DNA of 64,000 nt from Alphaproteobacteria bacterium (GCA_019752515.1 JAIEMB010000002.1:1-64000); one strand, 5' to 3'; positions 45,059-55,856 are shown, counted from the first letter of the stretch. Program-made: numbers and translations. The notes: generated by a model not told the origin, from the letters alone.

Positions 45059-45466
45059 ATGAGTAAAGCTAAAGACATTATGAGACACCAAACATTTACT
45101 CTCTCACCAGAAGATACAGTTTTTCAGGCTGCTGAAAAAATGAAAGATAAGGATGTTGGAATTATTGTGGTGGGTAAAGAGCACGAAGTTATGGGCATTC
45201 TTACTGACAGAGACATTGTCGTTCGTTGTGTAGCAAAGGGAAAAGACCCCCATGAGACGAAAGTCGTGGATATCATGAGCTCAGCGGTTGTCCATTGCAT
45301 GGAAGATGATTCAATGGAAAATATTGCAAAGAAGATGATTGACGAACACATTCATAGGCTCCCTGTTCTTGATCAACACATGAAACTATGTGGTCTTGTT
45401 TCGGTCCGTAATCTCTGTGCTAAGAATCACGAGAAAGGCGGTGATGTCGTTTCTAAGATTAGGTAG
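45059..45466 (+). CDS. CBS-domain pair protein
   Basis: A 135-residue stand-alone protein of two CBS domains: KAKDIMRHQTFTLSPEDTVF with VMGILTDRDIVVRCVA, and KVVDIMSSAVVHCMEDDS with IHRLPVLDQHMKLCGLVSVR. Such proteins bind adenine nucleotides and regulate partners; the partner is unknown. AGAGGAG lies upstream. Confidence 0.92.
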   Translation: MSKAKDIMRHQTFTLSPEDTVFQAAEKMKDKDVGIIVVGKEHEVMGILTDRDIVVRCVAKGKDPHETKVVDIMSSAVVHCMEDDSMENIAKKMIDEHIHRLPVLDQHMKLCGLVSVRNLCAKNHEKGGDVVSKIR

Positions 45467-45484
45467 TTTTTGCTACGGGGATAT

Positions 45485-46651
45485 TTATTTAAAAGCATCA
45501 AGGCCGGTTTGAGCGCGACCAAGGATGAGCGTATGGATATCATGGGTTCCTTCATATGTATTTACCGATTCAAGGTTCATAACGTGGCGGATTATATTGT
45601 ACTCATCTGAAATTCCATTTGCTCCTAGCATATCTCGCGCTACACGTGCAATCCGCAAAGCTGCTGATGCATTGTTTCGTTTAAGGAGAGAAATAAGCTC
45701 TGGAGGACAAGATCCCTCGTCTTTTAAGCGGCCTGCTCGTAACATGCCTTGTAATGAGAGAGAAATGTGTGTCTGCATACACACTAATTTTTCTTGAACT
45801 AACTGATTGGCTGCTAAGGGCCGGCCAAACTGAGATCGATCTAAAACGTAACTTCGTGCGAGATGCCAGCAAAACTCTGCAGCCCCTAAGGCACCCCATC
45901 CGATACCATATCGTGCTTCATTAAGACAACCCATGATGGCCTTGAGTCCTGTTGCCTGGGGAAGCAAATTTTTTGTGGGAACAAACACATCATTTAAGAT
46001 AATTTCACCTGTAGGAGAGGCTCTCAGGCTAAACTTTCCTTCTATTTTAGGAGCTGAAAGACCCTCCATTCCTTTTTCAAGGAGAAATCCCTTTATTTTT
46101 CCTTCTTCTTTTGCCCATACAATAAAAATATCTGCTATGGGACTATGGGTTATCCACGTCTTCGTACCATTGAGGATCCAACCTTGTTTGTGAGCTTTTG
46201 CGTGGGTCTCCATGTCAGCGGGATCTGAACCGTGATTGGGCTCAGTGAGCCCAAAACAGCCCACTAGATGTCCTTCGCGAAGAGCAGGCAGGTATTTATG
46301 TTTTTGTTCCTCATTTCCATACTTATAGATAGCATTCATGACAAGGGAGGATTGGACACTAAAAAGGGAACGATAACAGGAATCGACACGTTCAAGTTCG
46401 CGAGCGACTAAGCCATATTCAACATGGTTGCTTCCGGCACACCCATATCCCTTAAGGGTCATTCCAAAAAAACCAAGTTCACCCAGTTCCTTAAACACGT
46501 TTAAATCATAGGTTTCATGTCGATTAGCTTCTAAGATACGGGGCATAAGCTTTTCTTGAGCATACCGTTGAGCCGTATCTCGAATGAGAATTTCTTCGGG
46601 GGTCAGTTGATTTTCAAAGAGAAAGGGGTCTTCCCACCGAAAGGTCATCAT
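45485..46651 (-). CDS. gcdH: Acyl-CoA dehydrogenase, glutaryl-CoA dehydrogenase-like
   Basis: FAD enzyme of 388 residues. [12 protein letters not shown] (substrate and FAD loop) and catalytic Glu367 in [12 protein letters not shown] match glutaryl-CoA dehydrogenase, which oxidatively decarboxylates glutaryl-CoA to crotonyl-CoA. The ATG overlaps the stop of the upstream ALDH gene (ATGA), linking it to the lysine/glutarate catabolic step that ALDH would supply. It could also be another acyl-CoA dehydrogenase. Confidence 0.8.
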   Translation of the reverse strand: MMTFRWEDPFLFENQLTPEEILIRDTAQRYAQEKLMPRILEANRHETYDLNVFKELGELGFFGMTLKGYGCAGSNHVEYGLVARELERVDSCYRSLFSVQSSLVMNAIYKYGNEEQKHKYLPALREGHLVGCFGLTEPNHGSDPADMETHAKAHKQGWILNGTKTWITHSPIADIFIVWAKEEGKIKGFLLEKGMEGLSAPKIEGKFSLRASPTGEIILNDVFVPTKNLLPQATGLKAIMGCLNEARYGIGWGALGAAEFCWHLARSYVLDRSQFGRPLAANQLVQEKLVCMQTHISLSLQGMLRAGRLKDEGSCPPELISLLKRNNASAALRIARVARDMLGANGISDEYNIIRHVMNLESVNTYEGTHDIHTLILGRAQTGLDAFK

Positions 46652-48156
46652 ACAGTCTCCACATTAAATTGTATGCCTTGAGCGAGAGGTAAGTCTTTCG
46701 CATAATTAATTGTATTTGTGGCGCGTCGCATATAATTTTTCCAAGAATCACTCCCTGATTCACGGCCGCCACCTGTTTCCTTTTCTCCCCCAAAGGCTCC
46801 TCCAATTTCAGCGCCACTGGGTCCAATGTTAACATTAGCTATTCCACAGTCACTTCCGGCTGAGGAAAGGAAAATTTCGGCTTCACAGACATCATTGGTA
46901 AAAATACAAGAAGAAAGACCCTGTGATACATCATTATGAATGGTAAGTGCTTCTTCGAAGCTTTGATAAGGAATAAGATATAAGAGGGGAGCGAAGGTTT
47001 CTTTCTGAACAATAGCAGTTTGCTCTTGCATTTCTACAAGGGCAGGCTTCACATAATAAGCATTTGGAAATTGATTCTGAAGAATGCGCTCGCCCCCCCA
47101 CACTTTTCCGCCCTCAGTGCGGGCCTGTTCAAGGGCTATTTGCATTTCCTCAAAACTCTTTTGGTCAATGAGAGGGCCCATGAGAACGCCTGACTCAAGG
47201 GGATTTCCAACAGTGACATGCGCAAATATTCTTTTTAAACGCTGGCTAATTTCTGTATATAAGGAGGCGTGTACAATGAGACGTCTTAAGCTTGTGCACC
47301 GCTGTCCTGTTGTTCCTAAGGCGGAAAAAGAAATTGCGCGTGTGGCTAATGCTAGGTCAGCGGAAGGTGTAAGAATCATAGCATTATTTCCGCTTAGTTC
47401 GAGAAGGTACCTTCCCAATCGGCCTGCAACACTTTTTGCCACAGCCTTACCCATGTGACTGCTTCCGGTTGCGGAGATAAGAGGGATTTTGGGACTTTCT
47501 ACAAGAATTGCGCCTAACTCTCCACCCCCTAAAACAACTTGTAGGAGATGAGGGGTAAATATAGAAAATCGTGAAGTGGCTCTTTCAAAAAGTTTTGCGG
47601 AGGCCAAAGCTGTAAAAGGTGTTTTCTCTGAAGCCTTCCAAATAACGGGATTGCCGCAAACAATAGCTAGCGCAAAATTCCAGCACCAAATAGCAGCTGG
47701 AAAATTGAAAGGGGAAATAATACCAATGGGACCTAAAGGATGCCATGTTTCCATCATACGATGGGAGGGGCGCTCTGAAGCAATTGTGAGGCCATAGAGT
47801 TGACGAGAAAGACCCACAGCAAAGTCGCACATGTCGATCATTTCTTGGACTTCACCCCGTCCTTCCTCTAATATTTTACCTGTTTCAAGGGTAATGAGCT
47901 TGCCGAGTTCTTCCTTGTGAGCTCTGAGCTCTTCTCCAAAAAGACGGATGAGTTCACCTCGTTGGGGAGGGGGGGCGAGCCGCCAAGTTTTAAAAGACTG
48001 AACGGCATTTTCAATATTATGAGCGACCTCTTGAAGAGTATGTTCTTGTAGGCGTCCTATTTCACATCCATCTATTGGAGATCGAGAAATAAGCGTTCCT
48101 TGTTTGCTTTCCCACCCATCAAGTCCTAAAGCTTGTAAAAGTTCATGGTTGTTCAC
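46648..48156 (-). CDS. amaB: Aldehyde dehydrogenase, ALDH7 type (alpha-aminoadipate semialdehyde dehydrogenase-like)
   Basis: A 502-residue NAD(P)-dependent ALDH with catalytic Cys287 in [12 protein letters not shown] and Glu253 in [10 protein letters not shown]. Sequence and length resemble the antiquitin/ALDH7 group that oxidises alpha-aminoadipic semialdehyde in lysine breakdown. The four-base overlap with the glutaryl-CoA dehydrogenase-like gene supports a lysine-to-glutaryl-CoA role. A different semialdehyde substrate is possible. Confidence 0.8.
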   Translation of the reverse strand: MNNHELLQALGLDGWESKQGTLISRSPIDGCEIGRLQEHTLQEVAHNIENAVQSFKTWRLAPPPQRGELIRLFGEELRAHKEELGKLITLETGKILEEGRGEVQEMIDMCDFAVGLSRQLYGLTIASERPSHRMMETWHPLGPIGIISPFNFPAAIWCWNFALAIVCGNPVIWKASEKTPFTALASAKLFERATSRFSIFTPHLLQVVLGGGELGAILVESPKIPLISATGSSHMGKAVAKSVAGRLGRYLLELSGNNAMILTPSADLALATRAISFSALGTTGQRCTSLRRLIVHASLYTEISQRLKRIFAHVTVGNPLESGVLMGPLIDQKSFEEMQIALEQARTEGGKVWGGERILQNQFPNAYYVKPALVEMQEQTAIVQKETFAPLLYLIPYQSFEEALTIHNDVSQGLSSCIFTNDVCEAEIFLSSAGSDCGIANVNIGPSGAEIGGAFGGEKETGGGRESGSDSWKNYMRRATNTINYAKDLPLAQGIQFNVETV

Positions 48157-48216
48157 ATTCGTTTCTCCCTTATGTGAGTATGGCAGAAAGAAGCATGAAG
48201 TTCAAAAACATTAGAT

Positions 48217-48621
48217 TTAGTGCATTACCGCTGTCTCATAAGGGCTATCAAGAGAAAAAGCAGGAATGATAACGTCAAAAAGATCGCCTGCATGAGTTTT
48301 CATATGGTAAACCCCTTCCATAACACCTGACGGGGTAGAAAGGGGAGTGCCACTTACATATTGATAAATGGCTCCTGGAGCAATCCAAGGTGTTTCCCCT
48401 ACCACACCTTCTCCTTTTACTTCGTGCATTAATCCATTGCCATCCGTAATCCGCCACGTACGACTTAAAAGCTGAACCATGATGGGACCTTGGTTTTCAA
48501 TCCATACTTGATAAGCCCAGACATAATGGTTTTCCAAAGGTAAAGACTGGTCTTCAAGAAAGACTGGATCTACGCTGATCGTAATGTGGTGCGTTGTTTT
48601 TGTGTACACGATTTTACCCAA
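48217..48621 (-). CDS. apaG: ApaG family protein
   Basis: A 134-residue beta-sandwich protein with the family's YQVWIENQGPIMVQLLSRTWRITDGNG and EGVVGETPWIAPGAIYQYVSGTPL. The biochemical role of ApaG is unclear; it was linked to cobalt resistance and magnesium efflux and resembles the FBXO3 C-terminal domain. It overlaps the end of pccA by eight bases, so the two are co-transcribed. Confidence 0.93.
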   Translation of the reverse strand: MGKIVYTKTTHHITISVDPVFLEDQSLPLENHYVWAYQVWIENQGPIMVQLLSRTWRITDGNGLMHEVKGEGVVGETPWIAPGAIYQYVSGTPLSTPSGVMEGVYHMKTHAGDLFDVIIPAFSLDSPYETAVMH

Positions 48622-50557
48622 TCCTAGCTATATGTTGGTCTAAATTCACGCTTTCTCCTTTTTTTACGTAAATCCTTTCGATAATGCCATCCTTATTTGC
48701 TCGAATGATATTCTCCATTTTCATGGCTTCTATAATAGCCACAGGTTGACCGGATTTAATAGGTTCTCCCATCTTTACAGGAAGCTCAATAACGAGCCCC
48801 GGCATAGGGGCGCTTACAATGTGTGATTTACTTTCTTTTTGTTTAAGGGGCATGCGCATGAAAAGCTCAGCAACACGTGAATTTACTACACGCGTCGTTG
48901 CTCTATAACCATTCCAAAAAAGGGTATCAAAACATCCCATCGCATCAATTTGAAGTGTAATATTGTGACCGTTAAATGTTCCTTCAAAAAGAGGATTTCC
49001 CGATTTCCAAAGTGTTTCAATGATAAGTGTTTTTTCATCTTTCTTGATCTCAAAGCGATCATTTTCGTAACAGAGAGTGACGGAATGCGCTTCTCTTCCG
49101 ATAAGAACGGTTAGTTCGGTTTCGGGACTTCCTTTTCGAATGATGTGCATCACGGCTGCTGTTCCGATGGCTATCATTGGATTTTTAGGGGGCTGAGGCG
49201 TAAAACCTTCTTCGTAAAACTCATCAACTGTAACTGTGCTAAAATTACCCTCCTTAAAAAAAGAAGAATTTACGAGAGAGGCTTGAAAATAAATATTCGT
49301 TGCGATCCCTCTAATATAATAGTGATCAAGAGCTTCTAACAGAGCGCTACAAGCAATATTACGATTGGGTTGATGGACAATGAGCTTTGCAATGAGAGGA
49401 TCATAATAAGGGCTTATCGTATCTCCCTCATGGATGCCTGTATCAAGTCGAACCTCTTGTTCTTTTTTGTGAGGAGGAATGTACTCTCGAATGCGGCCTG
49501 TAGAGGGTAAAAATCCTCTTGTTGGATCTTCAGCATAAATGCGTGCTTCAATGGCATGCCCACGAAACTTAATATCTTCTTGGCTCATGCGAAGGGGCTC
49601 GCCCGCTGCAATTCGAATCATTTCTTCGACAAGATCGAGGCCAGTTATACATTCAGTAACCGGATGTTCAACTTGAAGACGTGTGTTCATTTCAAGAAAA
49701 TAATAATTTAGGTTGGTATCTACAACGAATTCAATCGTTCCGACTGATGAATAGTCGACGGCCTTAGCAAGTTGAATAGCTTGAGATCCCATCTCTTCGC
49801 GTAGAGAGGCCGTCATAATAGTACTTGGAGCTTCTTCAATGACCTTTTGATGCCGTCGTTGGAGAGAACATTCTCTTTCCCCGAGGTGGATGAAGTTACC
49901 ATGTTTGTCGGCTATAATCTGAATTTCAATGTGGCGAGGAGAGAGAATATATTTTTCTAAAAAAACACGTTCATCTCCAAATCCAACCATAGATTCATGA
50001 ATGGCCCCTTTTAAAGACTCCTCGAGCTGATGGGGTTCTCTTACAACGCGCATCCCTTTTCCACCTCCACCTGCTGCAGCTTTTACGAGAAGGGGATAGC
50101 CCATTTCTTGCGCAACTTTTTGGGCTTGTTGTATGTCCTGGATGGGTTCTTCTGTTCCAGGAATGCAAGGAATTCCACATAATTGAGCTATTTTTTTTGA
50201 AGCAAGTTTATCACCCATGGTTGCAATAGCCCGTGAAGGAGGACCGATAAATACAAATCCCTTCTGATGCACCAACTCTGCAAAGGCGGCATTCTCTGAT
50301 AAAAATCCGTATCCTGGATGGATAGCATCAGAACGACTCTGCTCTGCAATTTTTAGAAGGGCAGGGATATTCAAATAACTTTCACGGGGAGGGGGAGGTC
50401 CTATAAAGTAGGCCTCATCAGCCATTTCAACGTGTAAGGCGTCTTCATCTGCTTCGGAATAAACAGCAACAGCTTGAATCCCCATTCGTTGTATAGTTTG
50501 GATAATGCGACAAGCAATTTCCCCTCGATTTGCAACAAGGATTTTATTATACACCAA
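48614..50557 (-). CDS. pccA: Propionyl-CoA carboxylase alpha subunit (biotin carboxylase + biotin carrier)
   Basis: A 647-residue protein with biotin carboxylase domain (ILVANRGEIACRIIQT, the ATP loop KAAAGGGGKGMRVV, EMNTRLQVEHPVTE), a BT-type middle region and a C-terminal biotinyl domain with the biotinylated Lys in VAIIEAMKMENIIRA. With PccB it makes methylmalonyl-CoA from propionyl-CoA. The partner pccB is 2 kb upstream, separated by a 2TM protein gene. Confidence 0.93.
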   Translation of the reverse strand: MVYNKILVANRGEIACRIIQTIQRMGIQAVAVYSEADEDALHVEMADEAYFIGPPPPRESYLNIPALLKIAEQSRSDAIHPGYGFLSENAAFAELVHQKGFVFIGPPSRAIATMGDKLASKKIAQLCGIPCIPGTEEPIQDIQQAQKVAQEMGYPLLVKAAAGGGGKGMRVVREPHQLEESLKGAIHESMVGFGDERVFLEKYILSPRHIEIQIIADKHGNFIHLGERECSLQRRHQKVIEEAPSTIMTASLREEMGSQAIQLAKAVDYSSVGTIEFVVDTNLNYYFLEMNTRLQVEHPVTECITGLDLVEEMIRIAAGEPLRMSQEDIKFRGHAIEARIYAEDPTRGFLPSTGRIREYIPPHKKEQEVRLDTGIHEGDTISPYYDPLIAKLIVHQPNRNIACSALLEALDHYYIRGIATNIYFQASLVNSSFFKEGNFSTVTVDEFYEEGFTPQPPKNPMIAIGTAAVMHIIRKGSPETELTVLIGREAHSVTLCYENDRFEIKKDEKTLIIETLWKSGNPLFEGTFNGHNITLQIDAMGCFDTLFWNGYRATTRVVNSRVAELFMRMPLKQKESKSHIVSAPMPGLVIELPVKMGEPIKSGQPVAIIEAMKMENIIRANKDGIIERIYVKKGESVNLDQHIARIG

Positions 50558-50569
50558 AAATCACTTACT

Positions 50570-50983
50570 TTAAGCCTTTGGCTCTTTTGGGGTTTTCGTA
50601 TCTATTTTTTTTTGAGGGGTAGGGACTTTCTTTTTAGCAGCGGGTGCCTCTTTTGCTTTCTCAGACATGTGAGAAGCTTCCTTTTTTTCTTCCCTGTCCT
50701 TATTCTTGGATCCAGATTGCATTAACCGCTTTACTTCTTGGTCTTCCCACTCTGCTGTCATAAAGGGTACCATGGCGTTCATTTGTGGTATAAGGCCTAA
50801 GGAAAAAGCATGAATGCCAAGACCAATCCCCCATCCAATAATTACCCAAATAGGCCAAAAATATCCACCACCTGAAATAGCCCAAATGAGAATAAGGCCT
50901 AAATTGACGACACCATAAATTAGAGCGTCTGAATAAAAACGGCGAAGCTTACGTACATGTTCCCTAACTTGATGTTCATTCAT
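50570..50983 (-). CDS. 2TM-domain membrane protein with Lys/Pro/Ala-rich tail
   Basis: A 137-residue protein with two membrane helices (LIYGVVNLGLILIWAI and WPIWVIIGWGIGLGIHAF) matching the 2TM domain family, plus a disordered, highly charged C-terminal half (KKEASHMSEKAKEAPAAKKK). It sits inside the pccB-pccA operon with 12-20-base gaps on both sides. Its role there is unknown. Confidence 0.75.
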   Translation of the reverse strand: MNEHQVREHVRKLRRFYSDALIYGVVNLGLILIWAISGGGYFWPIWVIIGWGIGLGIHAFSLGLIPQMNAMVPFMTAEWEDQEVKRLMQSGSKNKDREEKKEASHMSEKAKEAPAAKKKVPTPQKKIDTKTPKEPKA

Positions 50984-51004
50984 TTCATTCTCCCAGTGTT
51001 ATAA

Positions 51005-52537
51005 TTATAATGGTATATTGTCATGCTTTTTCCAAGGATTTTCAAGTTTCTTGTTTTTAAGCATTTGTAATGACCTACAAATGCGTATTCGTGTGCTGTG
51101 TGGCATGATGACATCATCTATATACCCTCGGCTTGCTGCGACTAAAGGATTTGCAAATTTTTGACGGTATTCTTCAGCATATGCCTCAACTTTTTCCTTG
51201 TTATCCAATTCATTACGGAAAATAATTTGAACAGCTCCTTTAGGGCCCATTACAGCAATTTCAGCAGAGGGCCAAGCAAAATTGACATCTCCACGTAAGT
51301 GTTTTGAACTCATCACATCATATGCTCCCCCATAGGCTTTGCGGGTAATGATAGTGATTTTAGGTACGGTGGCTTCTGCGAAAGCAAAGAGCAGCTTTGA
51401 TCCATGCTTTATGATTCCATTATGTTCTTGTGCAGTGCCAGGAAGAAATCCTGGTACATCAACGAATGTGATCAGAGGAATATTAAAACAATCACAAAAT
51501 CGTACAAAACGTGCAGCCTTTCGAGAGGAATCAATGTCAAGGCATCCAGCTAAAACCAAGGGTTGATTTGCTACAATTCCTACGGTTTGCCCTTCCATGC
51601 GACCAAATCCGATAATAATGTTTGCTGCAAAATCAGGTTGAAGCTCAAAAAAATCACTTCCATCAGTTATTTTATAAATCAAATCCTTTATGTTATAAGC
51701 AATGGAAGGGTTACGAGGGATAAGCTTATCTAAAGAAAGAGTTTCTTGATCGAAAACCTCGGGAGTTGCTCTAAGAGGCGGAGGTTCTCTGTTAGAAAGT
51801 GGCAAAAATTCGAAGAAGCGACGGACCTCTAAAAGGGCTTCTACATCATTTTCGAACGCCAAGTCAGCAATCCCCGATTTAGTCGTATGGGTACTCGCAC
51901 CGCCTAGGTCTTCATGTGTGACGGTCTCATGGGTTACGGTTTTGAGTACTTCGGGACCTGTGACAAACATATATGAAGAATCCTTGACCATAAATATAAA
52001 ATCAGTCATTGCAGGAGAGTAAACGGCTCCCCCTGCACAAGGCCCCATAATGACCGAAATTTGAGGAACAACCCCTGAGGCAAGAACATTACGTTGAAAA
52101 ACAGCTGCATAGCCAGCAAGAGACTCGACACCTTCTTGGATCCGGGCTCCTCCTGAATCATTTAGACCAATGATAGGAGCTCCAACTTGAACGGCCTTGT
52201 CCATAATCTTTACGATTTTTTCTGCATGAGCTTCGCTCAGGCTGCCCCCAAAAACGGTAAAGTCTTGGGAGAAAACAAAGACGAGCCGTCCTTCTATGGT
52301 TCCGTATCCCGTGATAACGCCGTCGCCCGCAATTTTGACATTTTCCATGCCAAAATCACGACATCGATGTTCAACAAACATATCCCATTCTTCGAAAGAA
52401 CCAGGGTCTAACAAAACCTCTAAGCGTTCCCGTGCTGTAAGTTTTCCTCTCTTATGTTGAGCTTCAATGCGCTCGAGCCCTCCTCCAAGTCGGGCAGATT
52501 CTCGTTTTTCTTCAAGCTTTTTGAGGATCCGTTGCAT
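51005..52537 (-). CDS. pccB: Propionyl-CoA carboxylase beta subunit
   Basis: A 510-residue carboxyltransferase. It has [19 protein letters not shown], the oxyanion glycines of GGARIQEGV and of [13 protein letters not shown], and the C-terminal [15 protein letters not shown]. Length and sequence match PccB rather than the AccD type. It lies upstream of a 2TM gene and pccA on the same strand. Confidence 0.94.
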   Translation of the reverse strand: MQRILKKLEEKRESARLGGGLERIEAQHKRGKLTARERLEVLLDPGSFEEWDMFVEHRCRDFGMENVKIAGDGVITGYGTIEGRLVFVFSQDFTVFGGSLSEAHAEKIVKIMDKAVQVGAPIIGLNDSGGARIQEGVESLAGYAAVFQRNVLASGVVPQISVIMGPCAGGAVYSPAMTDFIFMVKDSSYMFVTGPEVLKTVTHETVTHEDLGGASTHTTKSGIADLAFENDVEALLEVRRFFEFLPLSNREPPPLRATPEVFDQETLSLDKLIPRNPSIAYNIKDLIYKITDGSDFFELQPDFAANIIIGFGRMEGQTVGIVANQPLVLAGCLDIDSSRKAARFVRFCDCFNIPLITFVDVPGFLPGTAQEHNGIIKHGSKLLFAFAEATVPKITIITRKAYGGAYDVMSSKHLRGDVNFAWPSAEIAVMGPKGAVQIIFRNELDNKEKVEAYAEEYRQKFANPLVAASRGYIDDVIMPHSTRIRICRSLQMLKNKKLENPWKKHDNIPL

Positions 52538-52630
52538 TTTAAAACTCCCTTTGTCCTAAGTATGCCAAAAAAAAGGGAAAATGACTAAAGAAATTAGGAA
52601 GGTCTGTTCAAGAGAGTATTCATCTTATCT

Positions 52631-53611
52631 CTATGTCCAGATTCCTTGTTTTTTTAATATGTCTGAGAGACAATGGGTAATTGAAATATCTGCTGGAGGG
52701 ATAGGGTAATGAACCATTTCAGGGTAGGTTGTCCAAACGAGCCTCTGCCCTTCTACGCCATGAAGGTTACCTTCCCATTTGCAGCAAAGATAAAGAGGCA
52801 TGATGAGATGAAACGTATCATAACGATAAGATGCGAAGTTTAAGGGCTCAAGATCTTCTTCTCTCACGTCAATGTTGAGCTCTTCTTTCAGTTCTCGTAT
52901 GAGCGCATTTTCGGGTGTTTCTCCAATTTCCATTTTCCCACCGGGAAGCTCCCACACGCCTGCCATACGTGTCCCTTTTGGTCGTTCAGCAAGAAGAAGC
53001 TCACCTTTCTCATTAATAAGAGCAGCAGCTACAACCCATAGAATCGGACGCTTAATAGCATGATAGTGATCCAAAAAATCTTTGCGGAGCAATGTATAAG
53101 TAACGCCTGGTTTTTTGCCTTCAAAAGCGAGGGAAGATAACTCCTTTGTGCCTGTTTGTTGAAAACCAAGCCCCTCCATAATTCGCCGTGAGGCAATGTT
53201 AACTTCAAGAGCACTTCCTTCAAGCCTCTCTTGCTGAAGTGTGGAGAAAGCAAAATGCACGAGGGCTTTCATGGCCTCTTTTCCATAACCTTGACCCCAG
53301 TATTCAACGCCAAGCCAATATCCAATTTCTTCTTCAAGGCCCGCAACACCAAGAAAAGTATTATCATCCCGCCTCACAATACCCAAAATGACTTGTGTTC
53401 CTTTATGAAGATTCTTTTGGCTTTGAGCGATAAAATTATCCGCATCTTGAAGTGTATACGGAAAAGGAATACGAGCTGTTTTTTCTGCAACACGACGGTC
53501 ATTGGCAAGTCCAGCGATTACCTGTCGGTCTTCTTTAAGCAGAGGCCGTAAGGTAAGCCTTTCGGTGGCTATGGGAAGAAAGGGTCGATTGCGAAGTGAG
53601 AGAGGGATCAT
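52631..53611 (-). CDS. GNAT acetyltransferase - Nudix (MutT-like) fusion
   Basis: Residues 10-175 are a RimJ-type GNAT domain (TERLTLRPLLKEDRQVIAG, GYWLGVEYWGQGYGKEA, ASRRIMEGLGFQQTG). Residues 195-326 are a Nudix hydrolase with the complete box GGKMEIGETPENALIRELKE-E-L and the MutT-like ERPKGTRMAGVWELPG. It probably sanitises oxidised nucleotides; what the GNAT half acetylates is unknown. Similar fusions occur in alphaproteobacteria. It is upstream of pccB on the same strand. Confidence 0.88.
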   Translation of the reverse strand: MIPLSLRNRPFLPIATERLTLRPLLKEDRQVIAGLANDRRVAEKTARIPFPYTLQDADNFIAQSQKNLHKGTQVILGIVRRDDNTFLGVAGLEEEIGYWLGVEYWGQGYGKEAMKALVHFAFSTLQQERLEGSALEVNIASRRIMEGLGFQQTGTKELSSLAFEGKKPGVTYTLLRKDFLDHYHAIKRPILWVVAAALINEKGELLLAERPKGTRMAGVWELPGGKMEIGETPENALIRELKEELNIDVREEDLEPLNFASYRYDTFHLIMPLYLCCKWEGNLHGVEGQRLVWTTYPEMVHYPIPPADISITHCLSDILKKQGIWT

Positions 53612-53783
53612 AAGTTTAAAAGTAAATGTTAAGAATAATGAGGAGTGTAAACAAATTATAAGATATGTTAAAGGAGAAAGAAGAGCCTCAGAAAATTATA
53701 TTTATTTTACAGTGAGACCCTTCAGGAAACCTCCATTTAATATCCTTTGTCCGGTAGGGTATCCTGTGGAACATAAAGTTCTT

Positions 53784-54257
53784 CTACATTTTTAAGACTT
53801 TAAAGTTGCACCCTATAGGAAATGTTGAGCTTGTATTCGTATCTATAATACAATGTTGATTGTTTTTACTAATATAGTGTATTTTACACCCTCCCGAATT
53901 ACATGACACTGTAGTAAAGGGGGTAGGATTGTGAGGGTTGCCTTCAAATACATAATCAGTATTGCCCATCTGCATTGCCAGGCTAACTCTTGGATGCGAA
54001 TCATTAGTGCCTTGAATGTAATTGCATAATAAATTTGTATCTTTGATCCAGGCATCATGTGCCAAAACTACACTGCCTTCTTTATTATAGCCTTCACTTA
54101 GAGTGATGACCGTCCATCCCTCTATGACTTGACCTTTTGTTATTGTTTTGGGTAGGGTGCTTGGGGCAGGACAGGTTGGATCGCTTGTCGCTTTTCCACC
54201 AAAAAAAAGAGTACAAAGAACTGGTAAAAAGGCTGTTGTTTTAGAAAATATTTTCAT
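53784..54257 (-). CDS. Exported protein of unknown function
   Basis: Signal peptide MKIFSKTTAFLPVLCTLFFG. The 130-residue mature part begins CPAPSTLPKTITKGQVIEGW and is rich in Asn, Thr, Gly and Cys (four or more Cys, e.g. NSGGCKIHYI and HCIIDTN), suggesting a disulfide-bonded beta domain. The exported protein at 58575-59003 also starts its mature part with CPA-x-ST but otherwise does not align. Family not recognised. Confidence 0.55.
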   Translation of the reverse strand: MKIFSKTTAFLPVLCTLFFGGKATSDPTCPAPSTLPKTITKGQVIEGWTVITLSEGYNKEGSVVLAHDAWIKDTNLLCNYIQGTNDSHPRVSLAMQMGNTDYVFEGNPHNPTPFTTVSCNSGGCKIHYISKNNQHCIIDTNTSSTFPIGCNFKVLKM

Positions 54258-54404
54258 TTTAGGCTCCCTTAAATTTTATTAAGTATATCATAAATCTAAG
54301 TATGAAGTAATAGCAATTTTAGGCTGGCGTGTAATTCAAAGTCCACCTCTTTAAAAGGTTGTGGTATACTTACCGGAAATAGGACAAAAGGTTGCCAAAA
54401 ATTC

Positions 54405-55856
54405 ATGATCCAAAGTCGGTTTGTTGTTTTTATTCTTGGCATTTTTTTAACCATTCTGGCAGTTGCCATGACCATCCCTGCAGCTATGGATCTTCTCTAT
54501 CGAGATCCGGATTGGGTTTATTTTGGGGAGTCGGCGGCGATAACTGGCTTTATCGGAATTCTGCTAACGCTTGCTTTTCGCCCTGAGGGAGAGCCCGTCT
54601 TTGAAGTCAGGGAGACTTTTGTTTTAACGGTTTCAAGTTGGGTTGCAATTTCTGTGTTTGCAGCTCTTCCCTTTATGTTGTCTAGCGCTGCGCCTAGTTT
54701 TACCGATGCTTTTTTTGAGTCTATCTCAGGTCTGACAACAACAGGAGCCACTGTTTTTCGAGATTTGGCTTATGCACCACCGGGGATCTTGCTTTGGCGA
54801 GCTTTACTGCAGTGGCTAGGCGGTATTGGGATTGTTGTTATGGCAATGACGATTCTTCCGGCCTTAAAGATTGGTGGTATGCAGCTTTTTCGAAGCGAGT
54901 TTTCTGACCGCTCAGAAAAATACTTCCCGCGCGTCTCGCAAATCGCTTCAGCCATTCTCTCAACCTATCTTCTTATATCTGTCGTTTGTGGGGTTGCCTA
55001 TTGGCTTGCGGGTATGACACCGTTTAATGCTGTTTGCTTAATGATGTCTACGGTTTCTACAGCCGGATTTGCTACAACGGATATGTCCTTAGGATATTTT
55101 GATAATTATTTGATCGAGCTTATTGCGATTATATTTATGATCATAGGGAGCGTTACGTTACTGCTCTTTACACGTTTCTTGCAAGGTGATCCCAAGCCTT
55201 TGTGGCGGGATTCGCAGGTACGTTTTTTTCTCACATTGATTGCGATGGGTGCTGGGCTTTTGGCGCTATGGCTTTGGGTAACAGATCAATATGATTCTTT
55301 AAATTCTTTGAGACATGGTGCGTTTGCGGTAGTTTCTATTGCAACGACCACAGGATTTACAACGGCTGATTTCAACACATGGGGTGGGTTTGCTCTGATC
55401 TTTCTTTTTCTCCTCATGTTTGTGGGGGGATGTACAGGATCAACGTCAGGGGGAATTAAGGTTTTTCGTTATCAAATTCTATTCAAGGCAGCTAAACAAC
55501 AAATACTCCAACTACGCCGTCCACATGGGGTATTTGTACCACTTTATAACAATCAGAAATTAAAAGAGTCTGATTTTATGTCCGTTTTAGCATTTTTTGC
55601 TCTTTATATTATATGTTATGGAGCTTTGGCCTTGAGTCTCTCGCTTTGTGGTATTGATGTTATCTCAAGCCTTTCAGGTAGCGCGACGATATTAGGAAAC
55701 ATAGGGCCAGGGCTAGGGACTCAAATAGGGTCGTCAGCCATTTATGTTGATTTGCCAGATTTAGCGAAATGGATGATTATGTTTGGTATGTTGGTAGGTC
55801 GGTTAGAACTTCTCACCTTGCTTATTCTTTTTACACCAAGTTTTTGGCGGGCATAG
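54405..55856 (+). CDS. trkH: Trk-type potassium uptake protein TrkH
   Basis: A 483-residue membrane protein with the repeated MPM fold of K+ transporters. The filter-lining segments are visible: SISGLTTTGATVF, STVSTAGFATTD, ATTTGFTTADFN and a late GSATILGNIGPG. It imports K+ with NAD-binding TrkA as partner (not in this window). It converges with the next minus-strand gene with a stem-loop between. Confidence 0.92.
   Translation: MIQSRFVVFILGIFLTILAVAMTIPAAMDLLYRDPDWVYFGESAAITGFIGILLTLAFRPEGEPVFEVRETFVLTVSSWVAISVFAALPFMLSSAAPSFTDAFFESISGLTTTGATVFRDLAYAPPGILLWRALLQWLGGIGIVVMAMTILPALKIGGMQLFRSEFSDRSEKYFPRVSQIASAILSTYLLISVVCGVAYWLAGMTPFNAVCLMMSTVSTAGFATTDMSLGYFDNYLIELIAIIFMIIGSVTLLLFTRFLQGDPKPLWRDSQVRFFLTLIAMGAGLLALWLWVTDQYDSLNSLRHGAFAVVSIATTTGFTTADFNTWGGFALIFLFLLMFVGGCTGSTSGGIKVFRYQILFKAAKQQILQLRRPHGVFVPLYNNQKLKESDFMSVLAFFALYIICYGALALSLSLCGIDVISSLSGSATILGNIGPGLGTQIGSSAIYVDLPDLAKWMIMFGMLVGRLELLTLLILFTPSFWRA

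Noticed and set aside
46648-48156. Succinate-semialdehyde dehydrogenase (GabD)
   Set aside because: The sequence and its overlap with a glutaryl-CoA dehydrogenase-like gene fit the ALDH7 group better, though substrate is unproven.
53502-53795. Plus-strand frame near the start of the GNAT-Nudix gene
   Set aside because: It spans the antisense of the N-terminus and low-quality intergenic sequence; no family features.
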